Assembly (NCBI GenBank): GCA_903856805.1
Contig: CAIOCZ010000054.1
Location: 1 to 51,307, forward strand
DNA from: an uncultured cyanobacterium
GTDB lineage: Bacteria; Cyanobacteriota; Cyanobacteriia; PCC-6307; Cyanobiaceae
DNA: 51,307 nucleotides
Reading direction: 5' to 3'
A model generated the notes under the pieces. That model made no database searches. It was not told the DNA's origin and worked only from the letters and a program-made list of their open reading frames with translations. Made by a program: the position numbers and the translations under genes. Of the stretch, positions 28,131-37,483 are shown in pieces (positions within the stretch are counted from its first letter, which is position 1; every line of letters begins with the position of its first letter).

Positions 28131-28379
28131 ATGATCGTCATTAAGATCACTAACGCCTCAGAAGTCGTTGCCTCCAAGGTTGGAAAGTTTCTTGAGGCAC
28201 TCACTCCCGACGACTTTGATCGCAACACTGTCGAAGACATTGTGGTTAAAAAGCTGATCGAGAACCTCTCGGCCGAGGGCCTTCGTGGCGAGGTCGCGGC
28301 CATTCGTGGCCTCGACCTCGCCGCCAGTGAGCTTGTGCTGCAGGATTCTCTGCATGTGCGTCGCCACGAGACTTTCTGA
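28131..28379 (+). CDS. Small conserved-looking protein of unknown function (82 aa)
   Basis: An 82-residue acidic protein beginning MIVIKITNASEVVASKVG, with alternating helices and strands and a C-terminal SELVLQDSLHVRRHETF. The composition is unlike the shadow frames and the codon use is less GC-rich than later genes. It starts 8 bp after tRNA-Leu, so the two may share a transcript. Its last 26 bp overlap the start of the TrmH-family gene. I recall similar small proteins in picocyanobacteria but no function. Confidence 0.7.
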   Translation: MIVIKITNASEVVASKVGKFLEALTPDDFDRNTVEDIVVKKLIENLSAEGLRGEVAAIRGLDLAASELVLQDSLHVRRHETF

Positions 28380-29205
28380 TCCCGAGCTGATCAGCAGCCG
28401 CCGCAACCCCTTGGTGCGCCAGCTTCGGCAGTTGCACGACAGCCCCGGTCGCCGCGACCAAGGGTTAATGCTGGTGGAGGGCACCCACCTCCTCCATGAG
28501 GCGCTGAGGCTGGGCCTGGTTCCCAACCTGTTGGTGGCCACGCCCACCTGGTTCGACCGCCATCGCCCCCTGCTGGCGGTTCTTCCCGCTTCCTGCACCG
28601 TGCGGGCGGCCACGGCCGAGGTGCTGGCGGCGATGGCCACGACCCGGAGTCCGGATGGGGTCGTGCATACCTTGCCCCTGCCATGGGCCGGTGCCGAGTC
28701 GCTCCATTCGGCCGCTCCCCCAGGGTTCGTTTTGGCGTTGGATCGTCTGCAGGATCCCGGCAACCTTGGCACCCTGATGCGCACCGCCCTGGCGGCGGGG
28801 GTGGACCAGATCTGGCTGGGGGAGGGGGCGGATCCCTGGCAGCCCAAGGTGCTGCGGGCCTCCAGTGGGGCCGCTTTGGCCCTGTCGATCGTGCGCCTAG
28901 CTGCCGATGGCCTTCGGGATCGGGTGGACCAGGCCGGTACCGAGGGGCTGCAGCGGTTGGCCGCCGTGCTTCCCAGCCCCGACTGTTCGGCTCCTAGGCC
29001 CTACTGGCAGATCGACTGGACCCGGCCGACCCTGTTGCTGCTGGGCAACGAAGGGGCCGGGCTGGCCCCCGATCTGCTGGCCCTCGCCGATCAGCGGATC
29101 ACCATTCCCCACAGTTCAGAGGTGGAGTCCCTGAACGTGGCGGTGGCGGCGGCACCGCTGCTGCTGGAACGTTGGCGCCAGAGCTTGCTCGCTGCGGAGC
29201 CCTGA
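28354..29205 (+). CDS. TrmH/SpoU-family RNA 2'-O-methyltransferase
   Basis: A 283-residue SPOUT enzyme. The N-terminal substrate-binding domain (ISSRRNPLVRQLRQL, MLVEGTHLLHEAL) precedes the catalytic knot with motifs LDRLQDPGNLGTLMRTALA, LLLLGNEGAGL and IPHSSEVESLNVAVAAA. It uses SAM to methylate a ribose in rRNA or tRNA; the exact site is unknown. The ATG at 28354 lies inside the preceding small gene, implying translational coupling. Confidence 0.9.
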   Translation: MCVATRLSDPELISSRRNPLVRQLRQLHDSPGRRDQGLMLVEGTHLLHEALRLGLVPNLLVATPTWFDRHRPLLAVLPASCTVRAATAEVLAAMATTRSPDGVVHTLPLPWAGAESLHSAAPPGFVLALDRLQDPGNLGTLMRTALAAGVDQIWLGEGADPWQPKVLRASSGAALALSIVRLAADGLRDRVDQAGTEGLQRLAAVLPSPDCSAPRPYWQIDWTRPTLLLLGNEGAGLAPDLLALADQRITIPHSSEVESLNVAVAAAPLLLERWRQSLLAAEP

Positions 29206-29242
29206 CAGGGGAGAATGGCTCCAATGCCGTTGCGTTTCTCCG

Positions 29243-30721
29243 TTGTCCGCACTCCCTGTCCCCGTCCAGCCGGAGCTCGCCGCTGCCGGCTTTGATTTCG
29301 ATGTGATCGTGATCGGCGCTGGCTATGGCGGGTTCGATGCCGCCAAACATGCCGCCGACCATGGCCTGCGGGTGGCGATTGTGGAGTCGAAGGAGATGGG
29401 CGGAACCTGTGTCAATCGTGGCTGCGTGCCCTCCAAGGCCCTGTTGGCCGCCAGCGGTCGGGTGCGCGAGTTGGCCGATGCCGATCACCTCAAGGGCTTT
29501 GGCATCCATGCGGCGCCGGTGCGTTTTGAGCGCCAGAAGATCGCCGACCATGCCCGCCAATTGGTGGAAACGATTCGAACCAATCTCACCCGTGCGCTGG
29601 AGCGCTCCGGGGTCACGATTCTCCGGGGGAAGGGACGATTGGAGGGGCCCCAGCGGGTGGGGGTGCGGGAGCTCAGTGGCGTCGATCGCACCTACACCGC
29701 CCGGGATGTGATCATCGCCACCGGCTCCGATCCTTTTGTGCCGCCCGGCATTGAAACCGATGGCCGCACGGTGTTCACCAGCGATGAGGCCATCAACCTT
29801 GAATGGTTGCCCCGCTGGATCACGATCATTGGCAGCGGTTACATCGGTCTTGAGTTTGCCGACGTCTACACGGCGCTTGGTTGTGAGGTGACGATGATCG
29901 AAGCGCTGGATCGGGTGATGCCCACCTTCGATCCCGACATCGCCAAGATCGCAGCCCGCCAGCTGATTGACGGTCGGGAGATCGATGCACGCTCCGGCGT
30001 GCTGGCCAGCCGCATCATCCCTGGCTGTCCCGTCCGGATCGAGCTGGTGGACATGGCCACCCGGGAGCCGGTGGAGACCCTGGAGGTCGATGCGGTGCTG
30101 GTGGCCACCGGCCGGGTGCCGGTAAGCCGCGACCTCAATCTGGCGTCGATGGGGGTGGAGACCAACCGGGGATTCATTCCCGTGGACGACAGCCTGCGGG
30201 TTCTGAAGGCGGAGCAACCGGTGCCCCATCTTTGGGCCGTGGGCGATGTGACCGGCAAGATGATGCTGGCCCATACGGCCGCCGCCCAGGGCACGGTGGC
30301 GGTGGACAACATCCTGGGCCACGAGCGCAGGATCGACTATCGCTCGATCCCAGCGGCTACCTTCACCCATCCAGAAATCAGTTCGGTGGGATTGAGTGAG
30401 GCAGACGCAAAAAGTCTGGCCGTAGGCGAAGGCTTCGAGCTGGGGTCGGTGCGCAGTTATTTCAAGGCCAATTCCAAGGCCCTGGCGGAACTGGAGAGCG
30501 ATGGCCTGCTCAAATTGTTGTTCCGCAAGGACACCGGGGAGGTGCTTGGTGCCCACATCTACGGTTTGCATGCCGCCGATCTGATCCAGGAGATCGCTAA
30601 CGCCGTGGCCCGTCGCCAGGGAGTGAGCCAATTAGCCACGGAAGTGCACACCCATCCCACCCTCAGCGAGGTGGTGGAAGCCGCGTACAAGCAGGCCGTT
30701 CTGGCCCTCACCGGAGCCTGA
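29243..30721 (+). CDS. lpdA: Dihydrolipoyl dehydrogenase
   Basis: A 492-residue flavoprotein disulfide reductase. It has the FAD site [18 protein letters not shown], the redox pair Cys56/Cys61 ([13 protein letters not shown]), the NAD site [16 protein letters not shown], the second FAD site [19 protein letters not shown] and the His-Glu pair THPTLSE. It serves as E3 of pyruvate dehydrogenase and glycine decarboxylase. The start is a TTG at 29243, because no ATG lies in frame upstream before a stop. trpC starts two bases after its stop. Confidence 0.95.
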   Translation: MSALPVPVQPELAAAGFDFDVIVIGAGYGGFDAAKHAADHGLRVAIVESKEMGGTCVNRGCVPSKALLAASGRVRELADADHLKGFGIHAAPVRFERQKIADHARQLVETIRTNLTRALERSGVTILRGKGRLEGPQRVGVRELSGVDRTYTARDVIIATGSDPFVPPGIETDGRTVFTSDEAINLEWLPRWITIIGSGYIGLEFADVYTALGCEVTMIEALDRVMPTFDPDIAKIAARQLIDGREIDARSGVLASRIIPGCPVRIELVDMATREPVETLEVDAVLVATGRVPVSRDLNLASMGVETNRGFIPVDDSLRVLKAEQPVPHLWAVGDVTGKMMLAHTAAAQGTVAVDNILGHERRIDYRSIPAATFTHPEISSVGLSEADAKSLAVGEGFELGSVRSYFKANSKALAELESDGLLKLLFRKDTGEVLGAHIYGLHAADLIQEIANAVARRQGVSQLATEVHTHPTLSEVVEAAYKQAVLALTGA

Positions 30722-30723
30722 GG

Positions 30724-31608
30724 ATGGAGATTCGTCGCCGGCCCCCCAACCCCTCGGTGCGGGTTGCCCATCTCGAATACGGCATTCCCCACGTTGAGGA
30801 TCAGCCCCGCCACATTCTTGAGAAAATTGTCTGGGAAAAGGATCGGGAGGTGGCCGTTGCCCGGGAGCGGGTGCCCCTGGATCAGCTCAAGCGCCAGGTG
30901 GCCGATCTCCCCCCCACCCGCGATCTGCCGGCGGCCTTGCGCGCCTGCTGTCGCAAACCGGCGGTGATCGCCGAGGTGAAGAAAGCCAGTCCCAGCCAAG
31001 GGGTGATCCGGGCAGATTTCGATCCTGTGGCGATCGCTCGGGGCTATGGGGCGGGCGGCGCCACCGCCCTGTCGGTGCTAACTGACAAGGCGTTTTTTCA
31101 GGGTGGCTTTGACGTGTTGGTGGAGGTGCGCCAGGCGGTGGAGCTGCCGTTGCTGTGCAAGGACTTCATCCTTTCTCCTTATCAGCTCTACCAGGCCCGG
31201 GCGGCCGGCGCCGATGCGGCCTTGCTGATCGCCGCCATCCTGTCCGACCAGGACCTGGCCTACCTGCTCAAGGTGGCGCGGGCCCTGGGATTGGCGGTGC
31301 TGGTGGAAGTGCACGACGCCGAGGAGATGGAACGGGTGCTGGCCCTGGAGGGGGTGACGCTGATCGGCATCAACAACCGCGATTTGAGCACCTTCAACGT
31401 CGATCTGGCCACCACCGAGCGGTTGATGGAGCGTTTTGGACCGGCGGTGCGGGAGCGGGGTGCCCTGCTGGTGAGCGAATCGGGCCTGTTCAGCCGCGCC
31501 GATCTGGATCGGGTGGTGGGTGCTGGCGCTGATGCGGTGTTGGTGGGAGAGGCGCTGATGCGTCAGAGCGATGTGACCACCGCCCTGGAGACCCTGATTG
31601 ATGGCTGA
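30724..31608 (+). CDS. trpC: Indole-3-glycerol phosphate synthase
   Basis: A 294-residue TIM-barrel enzyme. A cyanobacterial-type N-terminal extension ([19 protein letters not shown]) precedes [63 protein letters not shown] and VSESGLF. It closes the indole ring in tryptophan synthesis. It is coupled to lpdA (2-bp gap) and overlaps the next flavoprotein gene by 8 bp. No other trp gene is in the window. Confidence 0.95.
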   Translation: MEIRRRPPNPSVRVAHLEYGIPHVEDQPRHILEKIVWEKDREVAVARERVPLDQLKRQVADLPPTRDLPAALRACCRKPAVIAEVKKASPSQGVIRADFDPVAIARGYGAGGATALSVLTDKAFFQGGFDVLVEVRQAVELPLLCKDFILSPYQLYQARAAGADAALLIAAILSDQDLAYLLKVARALGLAVLVEVHDAEEMERVLALEGVTLIGINNRDLSTFNVDLATTERLMERFGPAVRERGALLVSESGLFSRADLDRVVGAGADAVLVGEALMRQSDVTTALETLIDG

Positions 31609-32866
31609 TCCGTGGGCGGACCCCGCTGCCTACGACCTGGTGGTTTGCGGTGCCGGCCCTGCTGGCGCCATCGCCGCAGCTCATGCGGCCCGGGCGGGCC
31701 TGCGGGTGGCGTTGGTGGAGAAACACCGCCTGCCCCGCCATAAACCCTGTGGTGGGGGGATGCCCGCCACGGTGGGGCCCGAGTTGGCGGCTCTGGTCCC
31801 GGAGGCGGTGCGGGACTTTGGTATCACTCTCATGCGCCACACCTGGAAGGGGGGGGAAGCCCAGCTGGGCAGCGTCGATGGCGTCGATCAACCGGGTTCA
31901 GGCTCCAGTCGGGCCCTCTGGATGGTGCAGCGGCCGCTGTTTGATCAGGCCTTGGTGCAGGCGGCCGTGGGGGCCGGAGTGGAGTTCTGGGAGGGCTGGC
32001 AGCTGCGCCATGTCACCGTCGAGCCGCAGGAGATCCTGCTGGACTTGCGGCGGCGAGGCGGTGCCGAGGTGCCCCCCCTTGAGCGACGGGTGACGACCCG
32101 CCACTTGATCGGTGCCGATGGGGCCGGCAGTGTGGTGGCCCAAAGCGCGGGCCTGCGGCGCTCGCCGCGCATTGGCCTCGCCTTGGAGCTGGAGGTGCCC
32201 CATCGCTGGGATCCCGCAGATCCCGTGCTGCGGCCTGACACCCTTCATCTCGACTACGGCGTGATTCGCCAGGGCTATGCCTGGGCGTTTCCGAAGGCGG
32301 ACCACATCAATCTGGGGGCGGGCCTGTTTCGGCTTCGTCATCGGGACGCCCGCCGGGATCCCACGGCCCGCACCACGATCCGGGCCGCGATCCAGACCTA
32401 TGCCGCCACCCTGGGATTGGAGGACAGGCTTGAGGGTCTGCGGGTTCATGCCCATCCCCTGCCGGTCTGGGACGGCCCGGAACCCTTGCAGAGCGCCGAC
32501 GGCCGGATCCTGCTGGTGGGGGACGCCGCCGGCTTGATCAATCCCCTGTTCGGCGATGGATTGTTCCATGCGATCCGCAGCGGCCGCTTGGCGGCCGAGT
32601 GCCTGATCGCCGGTCGCGGTCTCGACTACACCCGCCAGATCCATGCCCTGTTGGCGGAGGATTTCGAGGCAGCTCGCCGCCTCACTTGGCTGTTTTATGG
32701 GTTGCCGGGGCTCACGTTCCGCTACGGGATCGCCAATCCCCGGGCCACAGCCGTCGCCGCCCGCATGCTGGGCGGTGAAATTCCCTTTCGCGGCCTGCCG
32801 CGGCGCGCGCTGGTGCGGATTGCCCGGGGGCTGCTGGGGCAAGGGGCCCGAGCCGGCGCGGTCTGA
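31601..32866 (+). CDS. Geranylgeranyl reductase-family FAD oxidoreductase
   Basis: A 421-residue flavoprotein. The Rossmann dinucleotide site [19 protein letters not shown] is followed by the HKPCGGGMP motif of the family, then [17 protein letters not shown] and [18 protein letters not shown]. Family members reduce prenyl chains of chlorophyll, tocopherol or archaeal-type lipids. ChlP itself has a different CGG context, so this is probably a paralogue with an unknown substrate. The ATG at 31601 overlaps the trpC end. An upstream TTG at 31598 would add only one residue. Confidence 0.85.
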   Translation: MADPWADPAAYDLVVCGAGPAGAIAAAHAARAGLRVALVEKHRLPRHKPCGGGMPATVGPELAALVPEAVRDFGITLMRHTWKGGEAQLGSVDGVDQPGSGSSRALWMVQRPLFDQALVQAAVGAGVEFWEGWQLRHVTVEPQEILLDLRRRGGAEVPPLERRVTTRHLIGADGAGSVVAQSAGLRRSPRIGLALELEVPHRWDPADPVLRPDTLHLDYGVIRQGYAWAFPKADHINLGAGLFRLRHRDARRDPTARTTIRAAIQTYAATLGLEDRLEGLRVHAHPLPVWDGPEPLQSADGRILLVGDAAGLINPLFGDGLFHAIRSGRLAAECLIAGRGLDYTRQIHALLAEDFEAARRLTWLFYGLPGLTFRYGIANPRATAVAARMLGGEIPFRGLPRRALVRIARGLLGQGARAGAV

Positions 32867-32884
32867 AGCAACCCCCACAGAAAA

Positions 32885-32905
32885 GCCCACCCGCAGGGGG
32901 TGGGC
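32885..32905 (-). terminator. Rho-independent terminator of rpsD
   Basis: GCCCACCC (32885-32892) and GGGTGGGC (32898-32905) form a perfect 8-bp stem with a 5-nt loop. Read on the minus strand the hairpin is followed by TTTTCTGT, a fair U-tract, about 50 bp past the rpsD stop. On the plus strand it lacks a T-run, so it may only partly stop the converging lpdA-trpC transcript. Confidence 0.75.
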
Positions 32906-32957
32906 AAGGGCGTGGTTGCGGTGTCGAAAGGGGCACGCCTGAGGCGGCCAGCCAGGG

Positions 32958-33566
32958 TCACACCTTGCGGCTATAGAACTCCACCACCAGCAGTTCGTTG
33001 ATTTCCAGCGCCACCCATTCGCGTTCGATGCGGCCGCTGACCTTGGCGCTCATCTTGGCCTTGTCGAATTCCAGGTGGGGCGGGACGTTGGCCAGGCCAG
33101 GAAATTCGAGATTGGCTTCCGCGAGCTTGCGGCTGCACTTGCGCTCGCGGATCGCCACCACATCGCCGGCTCTGCACTGGAAGCTGGCGATGTCCACCAC
33201 CCGGCCATTCACCGTGACGTGGCCGTGGTTCACAAGCTGACGGGCGCCGGGCACGGTGGGGCCAAAGCCCAGGCGGAAGCAAATGTTGTCCAGCCGGTTT
33301 TCCAGCAGCTTCAGCAGGTTGGTTCCGGTGGAGCCTTCCTGGGCGCGGGCTTTCTTGACGTAGCGGACCAGCTGACGTTCGGAAATGCCGTAGTTGAAGC
33401 GAAGTTTCTGCTTTTCTTCGAGGCGGATCGCGTATTCGGAGCGCTTGCGACGGGCTTGGCCGTGCTGACCGGGGGGGTAAGCCCGCTTGGCGGACTTACG
33501 GGTGAGACCGGGAAGGTCCCCCAAGCGCCGCGTGATCCTCAGTCGAGGGCCGCGGTAGCGAGACAT
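32958..33566 (-). CDS. rpsD: 30S ribosomal protein S4
   Basis: A 202-residue S4 starting [16 protein letters not shown]. The zinc-free N-terminal region [12 protein letters not shown] is followed by [17 protein letters not shown] and the S4 RNA-binding domain ([30 protein letters not shown]). It binds 16S rRNA early in 30S assembly and can act in translational feedback. It is a single-gene unit here with its own terminator, divergent from yidD. Confidence 0.98.
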   Translation of the reverse strand: MSRYRGPRLRITRRLGDLPGLTRKSAKRAYPPGQHGQARRKRSEYAIRLEEKQKLRFNYGISERQLVRYVKKARAQEGSTGTNLLKLLENRLDNICFRLGFGPTVPGARQLVNHGHVTVNGRVVDIASFQCRAGDVVAIRERKCSRKLAEANLEFPGLANVPPHLEFDKAKMSAKVSGRIEREWVALEINELLVVEFYSRKV

Positions 33567-33670
33567 GTGGAAACGTTGGCAGGGTGAACGATTGACGCTG
33601 GCGCCGGAGGGCCCGGAGGTCGTCGGCAACGGACCAGGCAAGCTGGGGTCAAGCCCCGCCAGGCCAAGCC

Positions 33671-33916
33671 ATGCAACGCCAATTTGCGATCTTAAACGCT
33701 GGCCTAGCGGCCGTGTTGCTGATGGGGATTGGCGCCTATCGGCGCTGGCTCTCTCCCCTGCTGGGGCCGCGCTGCCGCTTTCTCCCCAGTTGCAGCGCCT
33801 ATGGCCTGGAGGCAATCCAACGCCATGGCCCCTGGAAGGGAGGCTGGTTGACCCTGCGCCGCCTGCTGCGCTGCCATCCGTTCACCCCCTGCGGTTGTGA
33901 TCCTGTGCCTGATTGA
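33671..33916 (+). CDS. yidD: Membrane protein insertion efficiency factor YidD
   Basis: An 81-residue protein. A short amphipathic or membrane N-terminus precedes the family core [27 protein letters not shown] and [18 protein letters not shown], then [10 protein letters not shown]. It is thought to assist YidC-linked membrane insertion at the inner membrane. In many bacteria yidD sits between rnpA and yidC; here it is separate and next to rpsD. Confidence 0.93.
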   Translation: MQRQFAILNAGLAAVLLMGIGAYRRWLSPLLGPRCRFLPSCSAYGLEAIQRHGPWKGGWLTLRRLLRCHPFTPCGCDPVPD

Positions 33917-33971
33917 GCCCGGTCCGCCGGTCAGACTGCCGTCTTCGCGCCTGTTCTCCGTGTCCCTGGCG

Positions 33972-34241
33972 ATGGCCCCTACCCTGCGGCTCTACACCCG
34001 AGCCGGCTGTTGTCTTTGTGAGGGGCTCCAGGAACGGCTTGAGGCCCTTCAGCCCCCACCACGGCTGGAGCTGGTGGATGTAGACACCGATCCGCAGCTT
34101 CAGGCCCGCTATGGCCTGTCAGTCCCCGTGCTGGCCCTGCCGGCCACGGCGGAGTTGCCGGAGCGGCAGCTGCCTCCGCACTCGCCCCGGCTGAGCGGTG
34201 AGGGGCTGCGGTGTTGGTTGCGTGCCCAGGGAGGGCTCTGA
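33972..34241 (+). CDS. Glutaredoxin-like protein (DUF836 type)
   Basis: An 89-residue thioredoxin-fold protein. [20 protein letters not shown] gives the CxxC active site near residues 13-16 (Cys-Cys-Leu-Cys). [23 protein letters not shown] gives the cis-Pro. This small family is of uncertain partner; a redox role in the cytoplasm is likely. The ATG at 33972 lies 55 bp after yidD, and murE follows 74 bp later on the same strand. Confidence 0.8.
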   Translation: MAPTLRLYTRAGCCLCEGLQERLEALQPPPRLELVDVDTDPQLQARYGLSVPVLALPATAELPERQLPPHSPRLSGEGLRCWLRAQGGL

Positions 34242-34315
34242 GCAATCGGTCCTGCGCAGCGACCAGAGCCGCTGCGGTCCGCTTAGAAAGGGGCCCAGAT
34301 CTGGCCCATCGCCGC

Positions 34316-35812
34316 ATGACCCAGCTGCTCCATGCTCTGCTGCAACAGGTGGGTTTGACCGTTCCCGCTGGCCTGGTCAACGCGGAAGTGACGGGGATCA
34401 GCTGTGATTCCCGTTTGGTCGGACCCGGCACCCTGTTCGTGGGGCTGCCCGGGACGCAGGTGGACGGAGGCCGCTTCTGGCCCCAAGTGTTGGCGGCCGG
34501 CGCCTGCGCGGCCCTGATCGGGCCCGCGGCGGCGGCGGCCGTGCCACCGGCCCCCGGGGAGCCGGTGGTGGTGGTGGACGACCCCCTGGCTCAGTGGGCC
34601 GGCCGACTGGCGGCGGCCTTCTGGCAGAACCCCAGCCAGCGCTTGGCCCTGATCGGGGTGACGGGCACCAACGGCAAAACCACCACTACCCATTTGATTG
34701 AGCATTTGGCCGCCGCCGTCGGCCGACCTCCAGCCCTGTTCGGCACCTTGGCGAATCGCTGGCCCGGCCATAGCGTCACCGCTCAGCACACCACGGCCTT
34801 TGCCGATCTGTTGCAGCGGCAGTTGGCCCAGGCCCTGGAAGCAGGCGCCACCATTGGCGCGATGGAGGTGAGCTCCCACGCCCTCGATCAGCAGCGGGTG
34901 GCCGGCTGTCGGTTTGCCGGAGCCGTGTTCACCAATCTCACCCAAGACCACCTCGACTATCACCCGTCGATGGAGGCCTATTTCGAGGCCAAGGCCCAGC
35001 TGTTTGCCCCGCCCTATCTGGAAGGTGGTGCGGTGGTCAACGGCGACGACCCCTGGGGCCGCCAGCTGGCCGAGCGACTGCGGCAGGCGGGCCTCCGCTG
35101 CTGGCGCAGTTCCCTCGACGATCCCGCCGCCGACTTGCACATCACCGATCTGCGGATGACCGGTGGTGGGGTGCGTGGCACCCTGATCAGTCCCTTGGGC
35201 AGCGCTCCCTTCCAATCACCGTTGGTGGGGCGCTTCAACCTGATGAACGCCCTGCAGGCGGTGGGGGGCCTCCTCCAGCAGGACCTGCCGCTCGTCCCCT
35301 TGCTGGAGGCCCTGGCCACCTTCCGCGGCGTGCCAGGGCGAATGGAGCGGGTGATGGGACCAGCCGGCCACGCGCTGCCGGCGGTGCTGGTGGACTACGC
35401 CCACACCCCCGACGGCCTGGAAAATGCGCTGGCAGCCTGTCGACCTTTTACCAGCGGCCGCTTGATCTGCGTGTTCGGCTGTGGGGGGGATCGGGATCGC
35501 ACCAAGCGTCCGCTGATGGGCGCCATCGCCGCCCGGCTGGCGGATCAGCTGGTGGTGACCTCGGACAATCCCCGGACGGAAGACCCCGAACGGATCCTGG
35601 CGGATGTGGTGGGGGGAATTCCTTCAGACACGGAGCTGGACGTCCAGGTGGACCGGGCCCTTGCCATCGCCACGGCCGTCGCCAAGGCTGGTCCGGACGA
35701 TTTGGTGTTGATTGCGGGCAAAGGCCACGAGGATTACCAGATTCTCGGCACCACCAAGGTGCATTTCGATGACCGCGAGGAGGCCGAAAAGGCCCTGCTG
35801 GCGAGGGCCTGA
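34316..35812 (+). CDS. murE: UDP-MurNAc-tripeptide synthetase
   Basis: A 498-residue Mur ligase. [18 protein letters not shown] is in the UDP-binding domain, [14 protein letters not shown] (about residues 114-127) is the P-loop, and EVSSHALDQ and [12 protein letters not shown] complete the central domain. [11 protein letters not shown] near residue 417 is the DNPR motif that marks meso-diaminopimelate specificity. It adds the third peptide residue to UDP-MurNAc-L-Ala-D-Glu. The ATG at 34316 fits the family. Confidence 0.96.
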   Translation: MTQLLHALLQQVGLTVPAGLVNAEVTGISCDSRLVGPGTLFVGLPGTQVDGGRFWPQVLAAGACAALIGPAAAAAVPPAPGEPVVVVDDPLAQWAGRLAAAFWQNPSQRLALIGVTGTNGKTTTTHLIEHLAAAVGRPPALFGTLANRWPGHSVTAQHTTAFADLLQRQLAQALEAGATIGAMEVSSHALDQQRVAGCRFAGAVFTNLTQDHLDYHPSMEAYFEAKAQLFAPPYLEGGAVVNGDDPWGRQLAERLRQAGLRCWRSSLDDPAADLHITDLRMTGGGVRGTLISPLGSAPFQSPLVGRFNLMNALQAVGGLLQQDLPLVPLLEALATFRGVPGRMERVMGPAGHALPAVLVDYAHTPDGLENALAACRPFTSGRLICVFGCGGDRDRTKRPLMGAIAARLADQLVVTSDNPRTEDPERILADVVGGIPSDTELDVQVDRALAIATAVAKAGPDDLVLIAGKGHEDYQILGTTKVHFDDREEAEKALLARA

Positions 35813-35822
35813 TCGGTCAACC

Positions 35823-36401
35823 TCAGGCGTCGCCGGGCCGGCGGTTGTTCTCCCGCTTCTTCAGAACCAAATAGGAGCCGATGGCCAAGCCCACCGGCAG
35901 CAGGAGGCTCCAGAGATGGCCAAGGGCGGCCGGGCTGAGGTTGTAGTCGTCTTTGGCGGCGGCGTAGGGGGATTCCTTCTCACTGCCGGGGGCCTTGGTG
36001 CCCTCGAGCTTTTTGATGGCCTCGGTTTTTGCCCCAGCGCCCTCCTCGTCCTTGGCGGCGGCATAGGGGGATTCCTTCTCACTGCCGGCGGCCTTGGTGC
36101 CCTCCAGGGTTCCCAGCACGCCCTTGCTAGCGCTGAAGGGGCAGGTGAGCCGGGCGGTGTTGGTGCCGTCCTTGGTGAGATCGAAGACCACCTCGACTTT
36201 GTCGCTATCGACGGTCTTGCTGGAAATCACCTTGGCGGCATCGGTGCGCCACCCTTCTTTGGCGGCGCTTTCCAAACAGGCGGTCTGGGCGGTTTTGAGC
36301 AGGTCGTCGGGGGAAAGAGCTCGGGCGGCCCCGGTGACCAGGCTCAAGGCCGCCGTGGAGGTGATCAGCAGCCGGGAGAGGGATTGACGCGGGAAGGACA
36401 T
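35823..36401 (-). CDS. Exported, C-terminally anchored protein with internal duplication
   Basis: A 192-residue protein. An N-terminal signal (about residues 8-28, ending AARA) is followed by a globular part (LKTAQTACLESAAKEGWRTD, VEVVFDLTKDGTNTARLTCPF). Two copies of a 22-residue segment follow (residues 99-120 and 132-153; 19 of 22 identical), then a transmembrane helix at about 160-180 and a basic tail. No named family is recognised, though similar N-terminal parts occur in cyanobacteria from memory. The start at 36401 has GGAG upstream. It is convergent with murE (10-bp gap). Confidence 0.75.
   Translation of the reverse strand: MSFPRQSLSRLLITSTAALSLVTGAARALSPDDLLKTAQTACLESAAKEGWRTDAAKVISSKTVDSDKVEVVFDLTKDGTNTARLTCPFSASKGVLGTLEGTKAAGSEKESPYAAAKDEEGAGAKTEAIKKLEGTKAPGSEKESPYAAAKDDYNLSPAALGHLWSLLLPVGLAIGSYLVLKKRENNRRPGDA
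35943..36107. repeat. Direct duplication (66 bp, two copies)
   Basis: The copies at 35943-36008 and 36042-36107 encode LEGTKA(P/A)GSEKESPYAAA followed by KD. The DNA is almost identical over about 53 bp, including synonymous positions, which suggests a recent or homogenised duplication with a 99-bp period. Confidence 0.85.
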
Positions 36402-36740
36402 CCTTGGGACTCCAGGAAAATGGATGGGGTAAGGGAGAACAAACCTTGTTGGGATTTGTGACGACGGGATCCGGTTGTCAGTTGGGGTAGGGCTGGCCGG
36501 ATCCATCGAAAACCATCCACTTCACAGTATCGAGATCCAGTGGTTTGGCAACCATGGGCCCTATTGCTGAGAAAAGTGCGCCTGGAGAGGGCTGCCAAAA
36601 ATGACGGGATTATTTGGATTGCGGCTCTTCTGTGGCTGGCCTGCTGCAGGGTGGACTTCGGTGTCAGCTAAGTCGAACCTTCGCGTGCTGGTTGCCGGGA
36701 GGATGGCAAAATCTCATTGAGTTCTCTTGCCTCGTCCTGC
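36402..36740. other. 339-bp divergent intergenic region
   Basis: It separates the minus-strand exported protein from the aquaporin. It is richer in A/T than the coding DNA around it. A 39-codon ORF (36601-36720) is present but unconvincing. Promoters for both flanking genes must lie here; I cannot pick a clear -10/-35 pair. Confidence 0.5.
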
Positions 36741-37481
36741 ATGTCCTCTGGGGTTCCCTTATCCAAGAAGTTTTTGGCCGAGTTGATCGGCACCTTCTGG
36801 CTGGTGTTCGGCGGTTGTGGCAGTGCCGTGCTGGCGGCTGTCTTTCCCTATGCCCAGGCGGAGTCCAATCCCCTTGGTCTCGGGTTCCTAGGTGTTGCCC
36901 TCGCCTTCGGTCTGACCCTGCTCACGATGGCCTATACCATCGGTCACATTTCGGGCTGTCACATCAATCCGGCCGTAAGTTTTGGGCTCTGGGCTGGTGG
37001 CCGTTTGCCCGGTTCCCATCTGGTGCCCTACATCGTGGCCCAGGTGCTTGGGGGAATCATCGCGGGGGGCCTTCTCTACGGCATTGCCAATGGGCGTAAG
37101 GGGTTTGAGCTAAGTGGCAGTAATCCCTTGGCCACTAACGGTTTCGGAGCCCACTCCCCCGGGGGGTATGGCTTTTGGTCGGCCCTGATCATTGAGGTCT
37201 TGCTCACCTTCATTTTTCTGCTTGTGATTCTGGGAACGACCCATAAAAAAGCCCCCCTCGGTTTCGCGGGTCTGCCGATTGGCTTGTCGTTGGTTCTGAT
37301 TCACCTGATCAGCATTCCGATCACCAACACGTCGGTCAACCCCGCCCGCAGCACCGGCGTGGCGGTCTGGGCGGGGGGGGATGCGATGGCCCAGCTCTGG
37401 CTGTTCTGGTTGGCCCCGATCGTCGGGGCTGTGCTGGCCGGCTGGCTTCAACGCCATCTGCTGGAGGCTGGCGAGGCCTGA
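36741..37481 (+). CDS. aqpZ: Aquaporin Z-type water channel
   Basis: A 246-residue major intrinsic protein with six transmembrane helices and both half-helix motifs ([10 protein letters not shown] and [10 protein letters not shown]). The selectivity-filter context (the Arg after the second NPA, and His in HLISIPITN) points to a water channel, not a glycerol facilitator. The length fits AqpZ. The ATG at 36741 is preferred over an in-frame TTG at 36717. It would equilibrate water during osmotic change. It ends two bases from a convergent gene. Confidence 0.93.
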   Translation: MSSGVPLSKKFLAELIGTFWLVFGGCGSAVLAAVFPYAQAESNPLGLGFLGVALAFGLTLLTMAYTIGHISGCHINPAVSFGLWAGGRLPGSHLVPYIVAQVLGGIIAGGLLYGIANGRKGFELSGSNPLATNGFGAHSPGGYGFWSALIIEVLLTFIFLLVILGTTHKKAPLGFAGLPIGLSLVLIHLISIPITNTSVNPARSTGVAVWAGGDAMAQLWLFWLAPIVGAVLAGWLQRHLLEAGEA

Positions 37482-37483
37482 TC

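Noticed and set aside
29099-30631. 510-codon minus-strand ORF opposite lpdA
   Set aside because: It is a mirror of the lpdA codons; lpdA has all active-site motifs and this frame has none.
36601-36720. 39-codon ORF upstream of the aquaporin gene
   Set aside because: No start signal, no family resemblance and a composition not distinct from chance; left as intergenic.
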